From Castellaniella sp047971665 (GTDB lineage: Bacteria; Pseudomonadota; Gammaproteobacteria; Burkholderiales; Burkholderiaceae_B): 64,000 bases of DNA. Under the pieces are notes generated by a model, which made no database searches, was not told the DNA's origin, and saw only the letters and a program-made list of their open reading frames with translations. Position numbers and translations under genes: made by a program. This document shows, one piece after another, positions 34,979-43,684 of the stretch (position 1 is the first letter of the stretch; every line of letters begins with the position of its first letter). The stretch spans positions 71,265 to 135,264 of the forward strand of contig NZ_JBKEAA010000019.1 in NCBI RefSeq assembly GCF_047971665.1, written 5' to 3'.

Positions 34979-35655
34979 AGCGTCCCCGCCTGGTGGCGTC
35001 GTACCTGCGCCCAGGCAATGAAGATGGCAATGGCTACGAGCGTGATGCCAATGCCCATGCGCACAGCGGAACCACTTGAAAGGTGGCCGTTCGCCTGGTT
35101 GATGGCGTCAGACACCTGCGGCAAGACGTCCGCAATCTGGGCGATGCCCATCCCGCCGGTAGCCGTAGCACCGATGGTCTCGCGGGTGATTGGAACCGAC
35201 CCTGCCGCCCTTTTGGGTGGCTCGACGCCAGCCAGGGCCAGGCCTTTGTCGACGGTCTGGCTGTCGTACCAGGTGTTGGGTGTGGACAGAACTCCGCGAC
35301 CGTTTTCGTGCCGGATAATCGCTTCAGTCACCGCCTTGATATCCCGGTAGGACTGCATATCCAGCCGATCATCGGGTGCATATCCGGTTTGCGCGGCCAC
35401 CGCTCGGATGTAGGCTGCCGTGTCGTTTTCAGACTCCGGAGCCCAGCGGCCGATGATCTGGCGCACAGTGCGAAGCCCGTACTTGTCCTGGTAGGTGATC
35501 AAGGTCCTGGCCAAGGCCCGGATGCCGTAGGCCGCCGACACGAACTGACAAAACGTCTTGTCGGTGCGCCACTTCTCTGGTACCAGGCCCTGCCAGGGAT
35601 CACCCCAGCGCAGGTTGCCCAGATTGTGATTACGAATTCCGCGAGGTTTTTTCAT
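34975..35655 (-). CDS. Phage endolysin / structural muramidase-like protein with C-terminal membrane helix
   Basis: 226 aa. The N terminus MKKPRGIRNHNLGNLRWGD carries the GIRNxNxGN(I/L) signature of virion-type murein hydrolases (relatives of phage P5 lytic protein). A C-terminal hydrophobic helix (MGIGITLVAIAIFIAWAQ) would anchor it in the membrane. ATG 35655 overlaps the holin-like stop (ATGA). The catalytic fold beyond the N-terminal motif was not confirmed. Part of a four-gene lysis cassette. Confidence 0.78.
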   Translation of the reverse strand: MKKPRGIRNHNLGNLRWGDPWQGLVPEKWRTDKTFCQFVSAAYGIRALARTLITYQDKYGLRTVRQIIGRWAPESENDTAAYIRAVAAQTGYAPDDRLDMQSYRDIKAVTEAIIRHENGRGVLSTPNTWYDSQTVDKGLALAGVEPPKRAAGSVPITRETIGATATGGMGIAQIADVLPQVSDAINQANGHLSSGSAVRMGIGITLVAIAIFIAWAQVRRHQAGTL

Positions 35656-35915
35656 TTGATGACTCCGTGCTTGATGGAAGTCCAGGCCGCGACCACTGCC
35701 GTGATGGCAGCGGCGATCCAACCGATGGGGCGTGCGAGCTTGCCGATGCAGTGCAGGACCTTGAATGCACCGTTCAGGCTCTGGAAGACGTCCACGATGC
35801 CAGCGGTGTCGGTTTCGATCTTCTTGACCACCGCGCACAATTCCTGGATCTGCTCGGTGTGCAGACGCTGTTGCGCGAGGATCGAGTCGATCTCGTCCTT
35901 GTAGGTATGATTCAT
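35652..35915 (-). CDS. Small holin-like membrane protein
   Basis: 87 aa. N-terminal charged coiled-coil (SILAQQRLHTEQIQELCAVV), then one hydrophobic helix (IGWIAAAITAVVAAW) and a short basic tail (SIKHGVIK). Size, single membrane segment and location directly before the endolysin gene indicate a holin or holin accessory. It begins only nine bases after the head-closure gene, where tail genes would normally intervene. Confidence 0.65.
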   Translation of the reverse strand: MNHTYKDEIDSILAQQRLHTEQIQELCAVVKKIETDTAGIVDVFQSLNGAFKVLHCIGKLARPIGWIAAAITAVVAAWTSIKHGVIK

Positions 35916-35924
35916 AGTGATGAG

Positions 35925-36254
35925 TTAGCCAGTATTGATGCCGACCTTGGCAAGGATGTCGGTGTAGACACGGCCTGCCTCATCGTTCAGGACAGCCTGG
36001 ATGTCGTAATATTTGTTGTCGTAGACGATGCGCATGGCGGCTGTGATACCAGGGAGATAGCGGATGCGCACGCTGGCGTTGATGACCGATACTTCGATGT
36101 TGGATTTCACGGCGGTCATCCCGGAGAGCAAGCGAATCGATGCCCAGACGGTGTGAATAGTCGTCCATTGACCGGGGATAGGTTCGCCATACTCGTCAAG
36201 ACCGCCTTGTTTCTCCTGGATCTCGATGCGTCGATTGAGCTGTCCGGCCTTCAT
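35925..36254 (-). CDS. Phage head closure protein (SPP1 gp16/HK97 gp7-like adaptor)
   Basis: 109 aa. The text MKAGQLNRRIEIQEKQGGLDEYGEP followed by W-x-T-x-x-x-x-W-A is the typical N terminus of head-tail adaptor proteins of the SPP1 family, and RIRYLPGITAAMRIVYDNKYYDI is the conserved centre. It seals the DNA-filled capsid beneath the connector ring. Overlaps the upstream connector gene by four bases (ATGA). It is the last virion gene on this side; no tail gene follows. Confidence 0.85.
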   Translation of the reverse strand: MKAGQLNRRIEIQEKQGGLDEYGEPIPGQWTTIHTVWASIRLLSGMTAVKSNIEVSVINASVRIRYLPGITAAMRIVYDNKYYDIQAVLNDEAGRVYTDILAKVGINTG

Positions 36255-36670
36255 GGAAGTGCCCGTCGATAAGGGGCGATGAGCCGGTCAAAGGCAGGAT
36301 TTTCGACCAATGCGCGCTCGGTGAAGGCTTCGGTGTTAGCGATCATGTCACCTACGAGCAGATACATGGCGGCCTTCAATGCCTCTGGAGTAATGGTGGC
36401 TGTCGTTTGCAGAGTCATTGGGTAGATGCCCTCGCCGCTGGTGATTACGGCCGGTAATAGCGGCAAAGGCTCGGTGCGACCTGCATTAGGCGTCCACTCA
36501 TAAGTGGCCGAGGCAAGCGCAAGCCCCGTTTGCCGCTCCACGATCTCGCGTGCAGCGACGATCATGGCGGGCAGTACGGTGTCAAAACCAGTATCGCCCA
36601 AGCGCAAGATGACCTTCACATCATCGACCGTGACGGGTTCCTCTGTGGCGGCGACAGTCACACGTAACAT
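36251..36670 (-). CDS. Phage head-tail connector protein (gp6-like)
   Basis: 139 aa. N-terminal VTVDDVKVILRLGDTGFDTVLPAM and a helical bundle (AAREIVERQTGLAL) match the HK97 gp6/gp15 connector family; C-terminal AFDRLIAPYRR is also typical. It binds under the portal. Part of the head operon transcribed leftwards. Confidence 0.85.
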   Translation of the reverse strand: MLRVTVAATEEPVTVDDVKVILRLGDTGFDTVLPAMIVAAREIVERQTGLALASATYEWTPNAGRTEPLPLLPAVITSGEGIYPMTLQTTATITPEALKAAMYLLVGDMIANTEAFTERALVENPAFDRLIAPYRRALP

Positions 36671-36682
36671 GGGCTTGCTCTC

Positions 36683-36877
36683 CTACGAAGTTTGTTGCTC
36701 CGTGGGTTTTTGCTCCCGAATGGCAGCGATGGCGTTCGGGTGGGAGTCAACGAATCCGGCTTGCTCGGCCGCCATGGCCTCAGGTGCGGGAAGTTCAATC
36801 ACATCGTCGTGCTTGCCATAGATGCAGTCCATGCGAACGGCGCAGACGACGGTTTCATCCTTGGTGGGTTTGCTCAT
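36683..36877 (-). CDS. Small phage protein of unknown function
   Basis: 64 aa, beginning MSKPTKDETVVCAVRMDCIY. Acidic and soluble, with no recognised domain. It sits between the major capsid and connector genes, 12 bases upstream of the latter and on the same strand, and has normal coding composition. Small proteins at this position are common in HK97-like head operons. Function not known. Confidence 0.6.
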   Translation of the reverse strand: MSKPTKDETVVCAVRMDCIYGKHDDVIELPAPEAMAAEQAGFVDSHPNAIAAIREQKPTEQQTS

Positions 36878-36979
36878 AGCGTGTGTTCTGTATAGAGGGA
36901 AGAAATAGGGAAGGGGGGTGGTGACTGGCCAGGCTACTCAGGCGCAGTCACCGGGGGGATCACTGAGTGATTTGGGTGA

Positions 36980-38191
36980 TCAGGACGCCGCGCCGTGCTT
37001 GAAGGTCTTGACAGCGCCGCCCACATCGACGAGGTTGCCGCCCGCGCGCATCCAGGCGAGAAACCCGACCTGGCCCTTCTTGGTGTAGGCCGAGTCGGTG
37101 AACCGGAAAAGGGTGACGGCCAGGACGTCTCGGATCTTGTAGTAGCTGAAGTCGCCAAAGGCGAGCGACACCGCCGAGGCCGCAGGGCTTGCGATACTCT
37201 GGTTGACGGTGATCGTGCGGTTAAGCAGCCGATCCGGGGCGCCCCCCGGGTTGCCCTGTTCGTAGCCAGGGGCAAAGATGGGGCGACCATCGGTGTCCTT
37301 GACCTTGCGGATGAGTTTGAGCATATCGTCGTGCATCATCCAGGAGGCTGCCGCCCGGTAGGCTGGATCCACTGAATGCTCAAGATCGACGAGGTCGTCG
37401 TAGGTGATTTTCGCCGTGGCGGACACCGCACCGGTCACCCCCACCGAGGCGGCGGTGATGAGCCCGTTCGGTTGACTCGAACCGGTGCCGACGGTGAAGT
37501 GCTTGTTGGTGATGCGCCCCAGACGCTTTTGCAGGCGGTCCCGCACGAAGCCTTCAATGTCGGCGCTCGAGTCCTGCAGCAGTTCCCAGGGGACTGTGAC
37601 GACTTTGGAACTGTATTTGTAGACGGGCAGCGATTTCACCCCAAAGGAAATATCGGCATCGGTGGCAGCGGTGTTCTCGCCCACGAGTTCGCCTTCTTCG
37701 CTCGTGCCGTCCGAGGTCGGGAAGTTCATCGCCTCGCCCGTTGTGGTGCGGATCACATCGGCCACAGCACGCATGCCGCCGTAGGCCTTCAAGGCATCCA
37801 GAATGGTGGTGGCCACCGTCGTGGGCACGGTGTAGCCGCCTTCGGAGTCGGTGGTGGTCGACATGGTGTTGCGCACCGCTCGCCATTCGTCGGGGGAGAG
37901 AGCGTTGTCGCCGCCCCGGCACCATTTATCGAATAGGGCCACGGCCTCGTCCTTGGTGCCTGTCGGGGCCGTATCACGCACGGCAGTGCGTACATGTTCC
38001 TCGGCGGTGAGATCCATGAGCTTTTGGTGACGAGCAATGGCCTCGTCGATGCGCTCGATCTCGGCCACGCGCTCGTCGTACTGCTTCTGGTGGTCGTTGG
38101 TCCAGGCGGCGCCGGGATGTTGGTCGAGGAGGTTGCGGGTTTCTTTGGCGAGGGCGGTGCGCCGTTCGCGTTCGGCTTGCAGATGGAACAT
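36980..38191 (-). CDS. Major capsid protein, HK97 family
   Basis: 403 aa. The first about 105 residues are charged and helical (RTALAKETRNLLDQHPGAAW), like the delta domain that is removed by the prohead protease. The HK97 gp5 fold follows with STTTDSEGGYTVPTTVATTI, FVRDRLQKRLGRITNKHFTV and YKIRDVLAVTLFRFTD. Order protease-capsid-connector fits HK97-type phages. Confidence 0.93.
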   Translation of the reverse strand: MFHLQAERERRTALAKETRNLLDQHPGAAWTNDHQKQYDERVAEIERIDEAIARHQKLMDLTAEEHVRTAVRDTAPTGTKDEAVALFDKWCRGGDNALSPDEWRAVRNTMSTTTDSEGGYTVPTTVATTILDALKAYGGMRAVADVIRTTTGEAMNFPTSDGTSEEGELVGENTAATDADISFGVKSLPVYKYSSKVVTVPWELLQDSSADIEGFVRDRLQKRLGRITNKHFTVGTGSSQPNGLITAASVGVTGAVSATAKITYDDLVDLEHSVDPAYRAAASWMMHDDMLKLIRKVKDTDGRPIFAPGYEQGNPGGAPDRLLNRTITVNQSIASPAASAVSLAFGDFSYYKIRDVLAVTLFRFTDSAYTKKGQVGFLAWMRAGGNLVDVGGAVKTFKHGAAS

Positions 38192-38281
38192 GGTGGGAAT
38201 CCTTCAAGTAGAAAAAGAAAAACCCGCCAGGAGGCGGGCCAAAGGAGGGAAACAGCAGGAGAGGGCAGGGAGAAATCAGAC

Positions 38282-39010
38282 CTATGCGGGCAGCCGCTCG
38301 AAGAGGGCGAATCGCCGCTCGATGGCCGCCCGATGGGCGAGAAGGGCCGCATCCGGGCTTGGGCCTGCCGCAGGCGGTTCGGTCGGCGCGTGGCGGTAGG
38401 CCGACAGGTTCCAGGCGCGAGCCTCACGTTTGCCCACGACCTGATCGACCTGATCGACAAAGCCCGCGTCGAGCGCCTGCTCGGCGGTAAACCAGGTCTC
38501 GGCATCCATCCAGGCGGTGATCTCATCAACGGGCCTGCCGGTGCGGCGGGCATAGTCGGTGGCCAGCCCCGCGTCGATTTTCTCCAGCAGCGCGGCGGCG
38601 TCCATGAAATCGTCCCGATTGCCCATGGCGACCGTCCAGGCGTTGTGGATCATGAATCCCGCGCCTTGGCTCATGCGCACCTCGTCGCAGGCCATGCACA
38701 GGCCGGTGGCGGCCGAGGCGGCCAGGCCATCGACGTGGGCGACGATGCGCGCCGGGTGCTGGGCAATCGCTGTCATCATGGCGCGTGCGGCAAAGACATC
38801 GCCCCCGGGCGAGTCGATGCGAAGGTGAATGACGTCGGCCGTGGTGGCCGCCAGCGTCTTGGCAAAGTCCGTTTCGTCGATATCGCCCCAAAAGCCCCCG
38901 ATGACGCCATGCAGGTAAATAGTCGGTTCCGGGTCGTTCGCCTGCAGGCGTAGGGGTTTCGAGTGCGCTGCGTTATCGCGCGCCAGCTGCAGCAGATTGG
39001 GGATTCTCAT
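38282..39010 (-). CDS. Phage prohead protease, ClpP type
   Basis: 242 aa ClpP-fold serine protease. The oxyanion segment RIDSPGGDVFAA, catalytic Ser99 (DGLAASAATG) and His122 (GFMIHNAW) are present; Asp probably lies in KIDAGL. It cleaves scaffold/delta domains during head maturation. It overlaps the portal gene's 3' end by 38 bases in another frame. The C-terminal 40 residues are Pro/Ala-rich. Confidence 0.92.
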   Translation of the reverse strand: MRIPNLLQLARDNAAHSKPLRLQANDPEPTIYLHGVIGGFWGDIDETDFAKTLAATTADVIHLRIDSPGGDVFAARAMMTAIAQHPARIVAHVDGLAASAATGLCMACDEVRMSQGAGFMIHNAWTVAMGNRDDFMDAAALLEKIDAGLATDYARRTGRPVDEITAWMDAETWFTAEQALDAGFVDQVDQVVGKREARAWNLSAYRHAPTEPPAAGPSPDAALLAHRAAIERRFALFERLPA

Positions 39011-40340
39011 TGGTATCCTTCTCGGGTGATTGGAGGTTGTCGGTTTGAGTGCTGTCGCGGTTGGTGGGAACGGGTACGGCTGGCTGATAGAGCGTGTCGC
39101 CGCCTTCGATGGGCGGCAGGTTTTTAAGGCGCCTTACCTCGTTGACGGTCATCCAACCCTGGGCGCCGGGGCCACCGAGCGCTTTGCCAAAATAGGTGGC
39201 CTGGGCCTGACTGTCGCCCGCCATAAAGCCATCGACGTTGTGTTCAACGAATAGTGCAGGGGTGCGAAAGAGCTTCCTGTTCAGTTCATCCTTGATGCGT
39301 TTCAGATGTGAGCCCAGGGTGTTGCGCACAAAGCCGATGTACATCTGCTCGATGCCCGAGCCCCAGCTGGTGGATTTCGTCGTCTCACCGATCATGTGGG
39401 GCGGTACGCCAAAGGCGCGGGCAATATCGATCACCTGCCACTGACGCGATTCGAGCAGTTGCTGGTCGACCGCCGACATGGTCAGCTCCTTGACATCGAG
39501 CCCCTCGGTGAGAATGAGCGGGATCTTGGTGTTGGCCGTCGGTCCGCTGTATTTAGCGACCCATGCGGCGCGAAAATCCTCCTGCTGATCCAGGCTCATG
39601 CGGCCAGCGGCCTGGATGGCCACCTCGGGCTTGCCGCCACTATTGAAGAAGCGCCCCGCGTGATCGTCGCCCTGAATGGCGATGCCGATCCCGTTGCGAG
39701 CCCCCCATTGGATGACTGACATGGACTGCGCCCCGTTAAAGCCAAAGCCAGGCAAGTGCAGCACATCATCCTGGTCTGCCGTGAAGTAACCCTCATCGGC
39801 ATAGAAGGTGTATTGCAGCCGGTGGATGCTGCGCGGCGAGGTCTCGCGCTGGCAGGCGATATCGACCCGGTCGCGTGGCCAGGGGATGAGCGCGCGCATG
39901 GCGCCGTCTCGCCCTCGGTCGATATAGGCCAGGCCGTCGCCTCGCAACAGCATCTGGGTGACGAGAAACTCCCAGCCGGCGGTGGCCGCCCAGGTGGGGC
40001 AAAACTGTTCGTTCAGCACCCACCAGTAGGGGTGATCGATGCGGGTGCGCGCCTGGCCGTCTCGCCGGTACACGGGAAGCGGCAGTTGTGCGACGGATCC
40101 AGCAATGAGACTCACGCAGGCAAAGACCGCCGAGACGCGCATGGAGGTGGTGGCGTTGACCACGGCGCCTGCCGAGGTCGTTGGGTCGCCAAAGATCTCG
40201 AACATCCGGATCGCATCGGACGATGGCACGGGGCAGGCCACGGCATTGGCGATGATCCCAAGGGTGGGTTCAACTCGGACGCTCGAAGGCGTTTCGGTCG
40301 GGGTGGGGCTTGCGCCCCAGAAGTCAAAGAGTTTGAACAT
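38973..40340 (-). CDS. Phage portal protein (HK97 family)
   Basis: 455 aa. Family text: VFACVSLIAGSVAQLPLPVYRR near residue 75, YWWVLNEQFCP and VIDIARAFGVPPHMIGETTKS with NEVRRLKNLPPIEGGDTLY near the C terminus. It forms the twelve-subunit DNA entry ring. Its ATG shares one base with the terminase stop (TGATG), so the two are coupled. Confidence 0.93.
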   Translation of the reverse strand: MFKLFDFWGASPTPTETPSSVRVEPTLGIIANAVACPVPSSDAIRMFEIFGDPTTSAGAVVNATTSMRVSAVFACVSLIAGSVAQLPLPVYRRDGQARTRIDHPYWWVLNEQFCPTWAATAGWEFLVTQMLLRGDGLAYIDRGRDGAMRALIPWPRDRVDIACQRETSPRSIHRLQYTFYADEGYFTADQDDVLHLPGFGFNGAQSMSVIQWGARNGIGIAIQGDDHAGRFFNSGGKPEVAIQAAGRMSLDQQEDFRAAWVAKYSGPTANTKIPLILTEGLDVKELTMSAVDQQLLESRQWQVIDIARAFGVPPHMIGETTKSTSWGSGIEQMYIGFVRNTLGSHLKRIKDELNRKLFRTPALFVEHNVDGFMAGDSQAQATYFGKALGGPGAQGWMTVNEVRRLKNLPPIEGGDTLYQPAVPVPTNRDSTQTDNLQSPEKDTNENPQSAAAGAR

Positions 40341-42037
40341 CAGTTGATCACCACAAATCCCTGTTCAATGACTCCCGCTTCACCAGCATCGAGCATCAGG
40401 CGGTTCAAGGCCATGAGACAGGCGACCACGCCATCGATCTTGTTCTCGGGGCGTTCCTTGCGCGGGTAGATGTTGTCCTTGGCGTCGCGGTGGCAGACGA
40501 CGTTGCTGACCATCCAGGTGAGCACCGGATCGCCATCGAAGGCGAGCTTGCCCTGCAGCACGAGCGCTTCGAGCTGCTTCATGGGCTCGGAGAAATTCAG
40601 CACCGTGGGGCGCACCTCGATCATGGGCAGGCCTTCGGCGAGCATCCGGGTGGAGAATTGGGTGGCCTGGAAGGGATCGAAGGCCACGGCCTTGATCTCA
40701 AAGCGGGCACTCCAGTCCAGAAGCTCGGCCTCGATCTGGCCGAAATCGGTCACGTTGCCGGGGGTGGCCGTCAGGCGCCCCGCATTCATCCAGCCTTGGT
40801 ACTGGCTATTGGCCGCCGAGAACACCGTGTCCTCGGGTAGGAAGTGGCGCACAAACACCACCACTTTGCCGTCCTGCTCAAAGGCGATGGCCATTGAGGC
40901 GATATCGACCTTGCTCGCGAGGTCGATCCCGATCCAGCAGGGTTTGCCCTCGAACGCATCCAGCGAGAGGCCGGGATCGGTGCACCGCTCCCAGGCTCGG
41001 ATATCCATCCAGGCGGTATCTACGCTTACCCAATCGTTGCAGTGCTTGGTTCTAAAGTTATTCGTGGCCGATGGCAACTGCAACGCCTTGGCCTGCAGCG
41101 GCAAGATGACTTCGGGGCGCACCGAGATGCCCCAGTTGGGGTTGGCTTTGATGAGCGACTCTTCAGCGCCCCAGTCGTCGCCATCGTCCAGACCGTAGAT
41201 GATGCCAAACTGGCTGTCGTCCTCGATCACGCGCGAGAGCACCTTGGTGACAAACGTGCGCACCTCAAAGCAAATACCTGCGCGATCCGACCCGGCGGTG
41301 GTGATGACCCACAGCAGCGAATTGTCGCGTTTGCCGGTGCCGGTTTCTACCACATCGTAGACGGTGCGCGTCTTGTGGGCGTGCAGCTCATCGATGCAGC
41401 CAAAGTGGATGTTTAGGCCGTCTAACGTGGAGCCTTCGGCAGATAAGGCCTCAAATTTGCTGGCCGAGGCCAGTACGTGGATGTTGTGGGCCCCTACCGT
41501 CACACCGTAGCGTGCCCGAAAGCCCGCGGACTTGCGGGCCATCGCCTGCGCGTCCCCAAAGACGATCCTGGCCTGATCCCGGGTGGTGGCCAGCGAATAG
41601 CATTCAGCGCCGCCTTCGCCGTCTGCGGTGAGCATATACAGGCCGACTGCCGAAGACAGCGTGGACTTGGCGTTACCCCGGGGCACCTCGATGTAGACCC
41701 GACGAAACCGGCGGTGGCCCGCCTTGTCGACCCAGCCAAAGATGGTGGTGAGCACAAAGACCTGCCAGGGCTCCAGGCGGATGTGGGTGCCAGCGAGCGG
41801 CCCCTTGATGTGGGGAAGCAGTTCCACGAAGGCGCATAGATTGTCGGCGGGGCGGTACCTGCGGCCAGCGCTGTCGGTCAGCATTGGGTTAAACCGGTAG
41901 GCAGCGGCCTTGCCTTTGAAGCGCTCCAGATCAGCGAGGTGCCTTGCGCAGGCCTTTTTGACCCATTGGCAGGCGGCAATCTCCCCCGCAACCACGGACT
42001 GAGCGTAGCGGTGGGCGATTTCGGTATATTTGGGCAC
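40340..42037 (-). CDS. Phage terminase large subunit
   Basis: 565 aa, GTG start. N-terminal ATPase with Walker A VPRGNAKST at residues 118-126 and the preceding LEPWQVFVLTTIFGW; Walker B region GCIDELHAH; and the C-terminal nuclease half beginning CWIGIDLASKVD. It packages DNA into the head. It is separated from its usual partner, the small subunit at 43103, by a plus-strand cassette of about 1 kb. Confidence 0.93.
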   Translation of the reverse strand: MPKYTEIAHRYAQSVVAGEIAACQWVKKACARHLADLERFKGKAAAYRFNPMLTDSAGRRYRPADNLCAFVELLPHIKGPLAGTHIRLEPWQVFVLTTIFGWVDKAGHRRFRRVYIEVPRGNAKSTLSSAVGLYMLTADGEGGAECYSLATTRDQARIVFGDAQAMARKSAGFRARYGVTVGAHNIHVLASASKFEALSAEGSTLDGLNIHFGCIDELHAHKTRTVYDVVETGTGKRDNSLLWVITTAGSDRAGICFEVRTFVTKVLSRVIEDDSQFGIIYGLDDGDDWGAEESLIKANPNWGISVRPEVILPLQAKALQLPSATNNFRTKHCNDWVSVDTAWMDIRAWERCTDPGLSLDAFEGKPCWIGIDLASKVDIASMAIAFEQDGKVVVFVRHFLPEDTVFSAANSQYQGWMNAGRLTATPGNVTDFGQIEAELLDWSARFEIKAVAFDPFQATQFSTRMLAEGLPMIEVRPTVLNFSEPMKQLEALVLQGKLAFDGDPVLTWMVSNVVCHRDAKDNIYPRKERPENKIDGVVACLMALNRLMLDAGEAGVIEQGFVVIN

Positions 42038-42082
42038 GGACGGACAGCTGCCGGTAACTGGCAGGCTTTAAAGGAGAGAGCG

Positions 42083-42423
42083 GTGGCTTTCAGTGACTTG
42101 GAGTTGCAGCGCATCAAGCGCGTGGTGGGTGACTTTGTGGAGAAGCGCAGGCCTAGGCCCGAAATTCGGGACCAGTTGGATATCGTCTATGCGGTCGAAG
42201 GTCAGTCCGTACTGATCCAGGAGGACCGAGTTCTGTACGATGGTTCCAGGATGCTTGAGCCGGTCGCCAAAACCACGTGGTGAAAACGCAGCGCGTGTGG
42301 AAGATTTACTGGATGCGTGCTGACCTCAAATGGCATGGCTACGAGCCACTGCCTCCGGTGCGCACGCTGGAGGAATTCGTGGCTGAGGTCGATGCCGATC
42401 CGTGCTGCTGCTTTTGGGGATAA
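42083..42423 (+). pseudogene. DUF3024 family gene split by a one-base frameshift
   Basis: The first frame (42083-42283, GTG start after AAGGAGAG) reads MAFSDLELQRIKRVVGDFVE through LEPVAKTTW and stops. The missing half continues in the next frame from 42280 as VKTQRVWKIYWMRADLKWHG to 42423 (DADPCCCFWG). Together they give one DUF3024 protein of about 113 aa; a lost G at about 42279 explains the break. The overlap forms GTGA, so coupled translation of two pieces remains possible. Function of DUF3024 is unknown. It lies on the strand opposite to the flanking terminase genes, as moron genes do. Confidence 0.75.
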
Positions 42424-42454
42424 CTGTGCATCGTCTTGGCCCTATTCACTCCAA

Positions 42455-42482
42455 TTTACGACACAAATAGAAAATTTATGAT
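42455..42482 (+). promoter_or_regulatory. Candidate sigma-70 promoter of the lipoprotein moron gene
   Basis: TTTACG and TATGAT are separated by 16 bases in a strongly AT-rich stretch (42450-42500) that contrasts with the GC-rich phage genes on both sides. It lies about 110 bases upstream of the lipoprotein ATG and reads in the same direction. An own promoter is typical of moron genes. Confidence 0.45.
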
Positions 42483-42592
42483 ATAAAAAGATTCTTTTGG
42501 CTCATGCGTCAGACGGGATCAAAAGCTTCACTACGAAAATTCGACCCCATGGATGCATGAGCGTAATCATCTAAACTTTTGTCGGTGGAAAC

Positions 42593-43102
42593 ATGTTTAG
42601 AAAGGCAGTGCTTGCGATTTTTGTGGCGTCGATCCTCGGCGGGTGTGCTTCTGTGCCAATGGAGTCAAAAGAAGCATCTGCTCAGGCCAAGAGGTTTGAG
42701 GTGCCCGCCGACGGGAATGCCGGACTGTACGTTTATCGAGATTCTATTGTTGGCCAGGCGCTGAAAAAAGACATATGGGTTAATGATGACTGCCTTGGTG
42801 AATCGGCGTCAGGTGTTTTCTTTTATCGACAGTTACCCGGTGACGAAAAATATACGATTTCTACTGAGTCAGAGTTCTCGCCAAATAGCCTTAGCCTGCT
42901 TCTGGAGCGAGGAAAAAACTATTTCGTGCGGCAATACATTAAGCTCGGTGTTTTTGTCGGCGGCGCGGATTTGGAGGTCGTAGAGCCAGAAAAAGCAAAG
43001 ACAAACATCTCTAAACTCGAGTTAGCGAAAAGTGGTACATGTAGTGGCCCCTTAAAAGATCCAGCAGATTCGAACGCTTCTGACAGCAAGAAACCAGCTT
43101 AA
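42593..43102 (+). CDS. DUF2846-like lipoprotein (moron)
   Basis: 169 aa. Signal MFRKAVLAIFVASILGGC has lipobox LGGC, so the mature protein is a lipid-anchored envelope protein. The body has NAGLYVYRDSIVGQALKKDI and YTISTESEFSPNSLSLLLERG, resembling DUF2846 proteins. The gene is on the strand opposite to the head genes, more AT-rich and flanked by its own promoter. It probably acts in the lysogen, for example changing the cell surface. That role is inference. Confidence 0.75.
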   Translation: MFRKAVLAIFVASILGGCASVPMESKEASAQAKRFEVPADGNAGLYVYRDSIVGQALKKDIWVNDDCLGESASGVFFYRQLPGDEKYTISTESEFSPNSLSLLLERGKNYFVRQYIKLGVFVGGADLEVVEPEKAKTNISKLELAKSGTCSGPLKDPADSNASDSKKPA

Positions 43103-43564
43103 TTAGCCCCCGGCAATCGCCCCCCACGGGTCGTCGACTTTTTTTCCTTCGCGTTTGACGACCACGCGGGAGCGTGACGCCGGGGTGAAACCCATCTCGG
43201 CAGCCGCCTTCATCATGATCTGCGCTTGCTTGTTCACAATGGCCAGATAGGGCGATTGCATCGGCACGCCGGTATTGGGCGCCTTGATGAGCATCCCCGT
43301 GCGCGCGAGCTTGTCGCTGGCCTCCTGGTACAGATCGAAGGCGACGACCCAGACGGCGAATACCGAACCATCCACATCTTTCAGAAGGCCGGGCGGTGAG
43401 AGTTCAATCACCTCGCGCCAGGTATCTTTCTGGCGATCTGTCATCCATTCTGGCGGATCAATCAGCTCGCCTCGAGGCTGTGGCTCATGGGCGTTCAAGG
43501 GGCGCTTGCCGGGGTTGCCAGCGATAATCTTCAGGGCGGTGGGTGTGGGTTTTCTTCCTCGCAT
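43103..43564 (-). CDS. Phage terminase small subunit, P27 family
   Basis: 153 aa. N terminus MRGRKPTPTALKIIAGNPGK, followed by LNAHEPQP, is the hallmark of P27-type small terminases, and PNTGVPMQSPYLAIVNKQAQ is the conserved C-terminal part. It recognises the packaging site. The stop meets the convergent lipoprotein stop with no space. HNH gene upstream, as in cos-type HK97-like phages. Confidence 0.92.
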   Translation of the reverse strand: MRGRKPTPTALKIIAGNPGKRPLNAHEPQPRGELIDPPEWMTDRQKDTWREVIELSPPGLLKDVDGSVFAVWVVAFDLYQEASDKLARTGMLIKAPNTGVPMQSPYLAIVNKQAQIMMKAAAEMGFTPASRSRVVVKREGKKVDDPWGAIAGG

Positions 43565-43684
43565 TTTGATAGTCAGGGGCTATAGCCCCCGGTGGTTTAA
43601 TTCGCGGCCGCAAAAATTTGATTGGGCGCGCGGATCGTGGCGCATGGGAGCCAGAGATCTGACTCCCCCCACGGGATAAAAACA
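43565..43684. other. Gap between HNH and terS genes; candidate packaging (cos) region
   Basis: The 120-base gap holds the perfect palindrome GGGGCTATAGCCCC (43576-43589) and an interrupted dyad GGGAG...CTCCC at about 43647-43668. In HK97-like phages cos lies between or near the HNH and small-terminase genes. This is a positional suggestion only. Confidence 0.35.
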
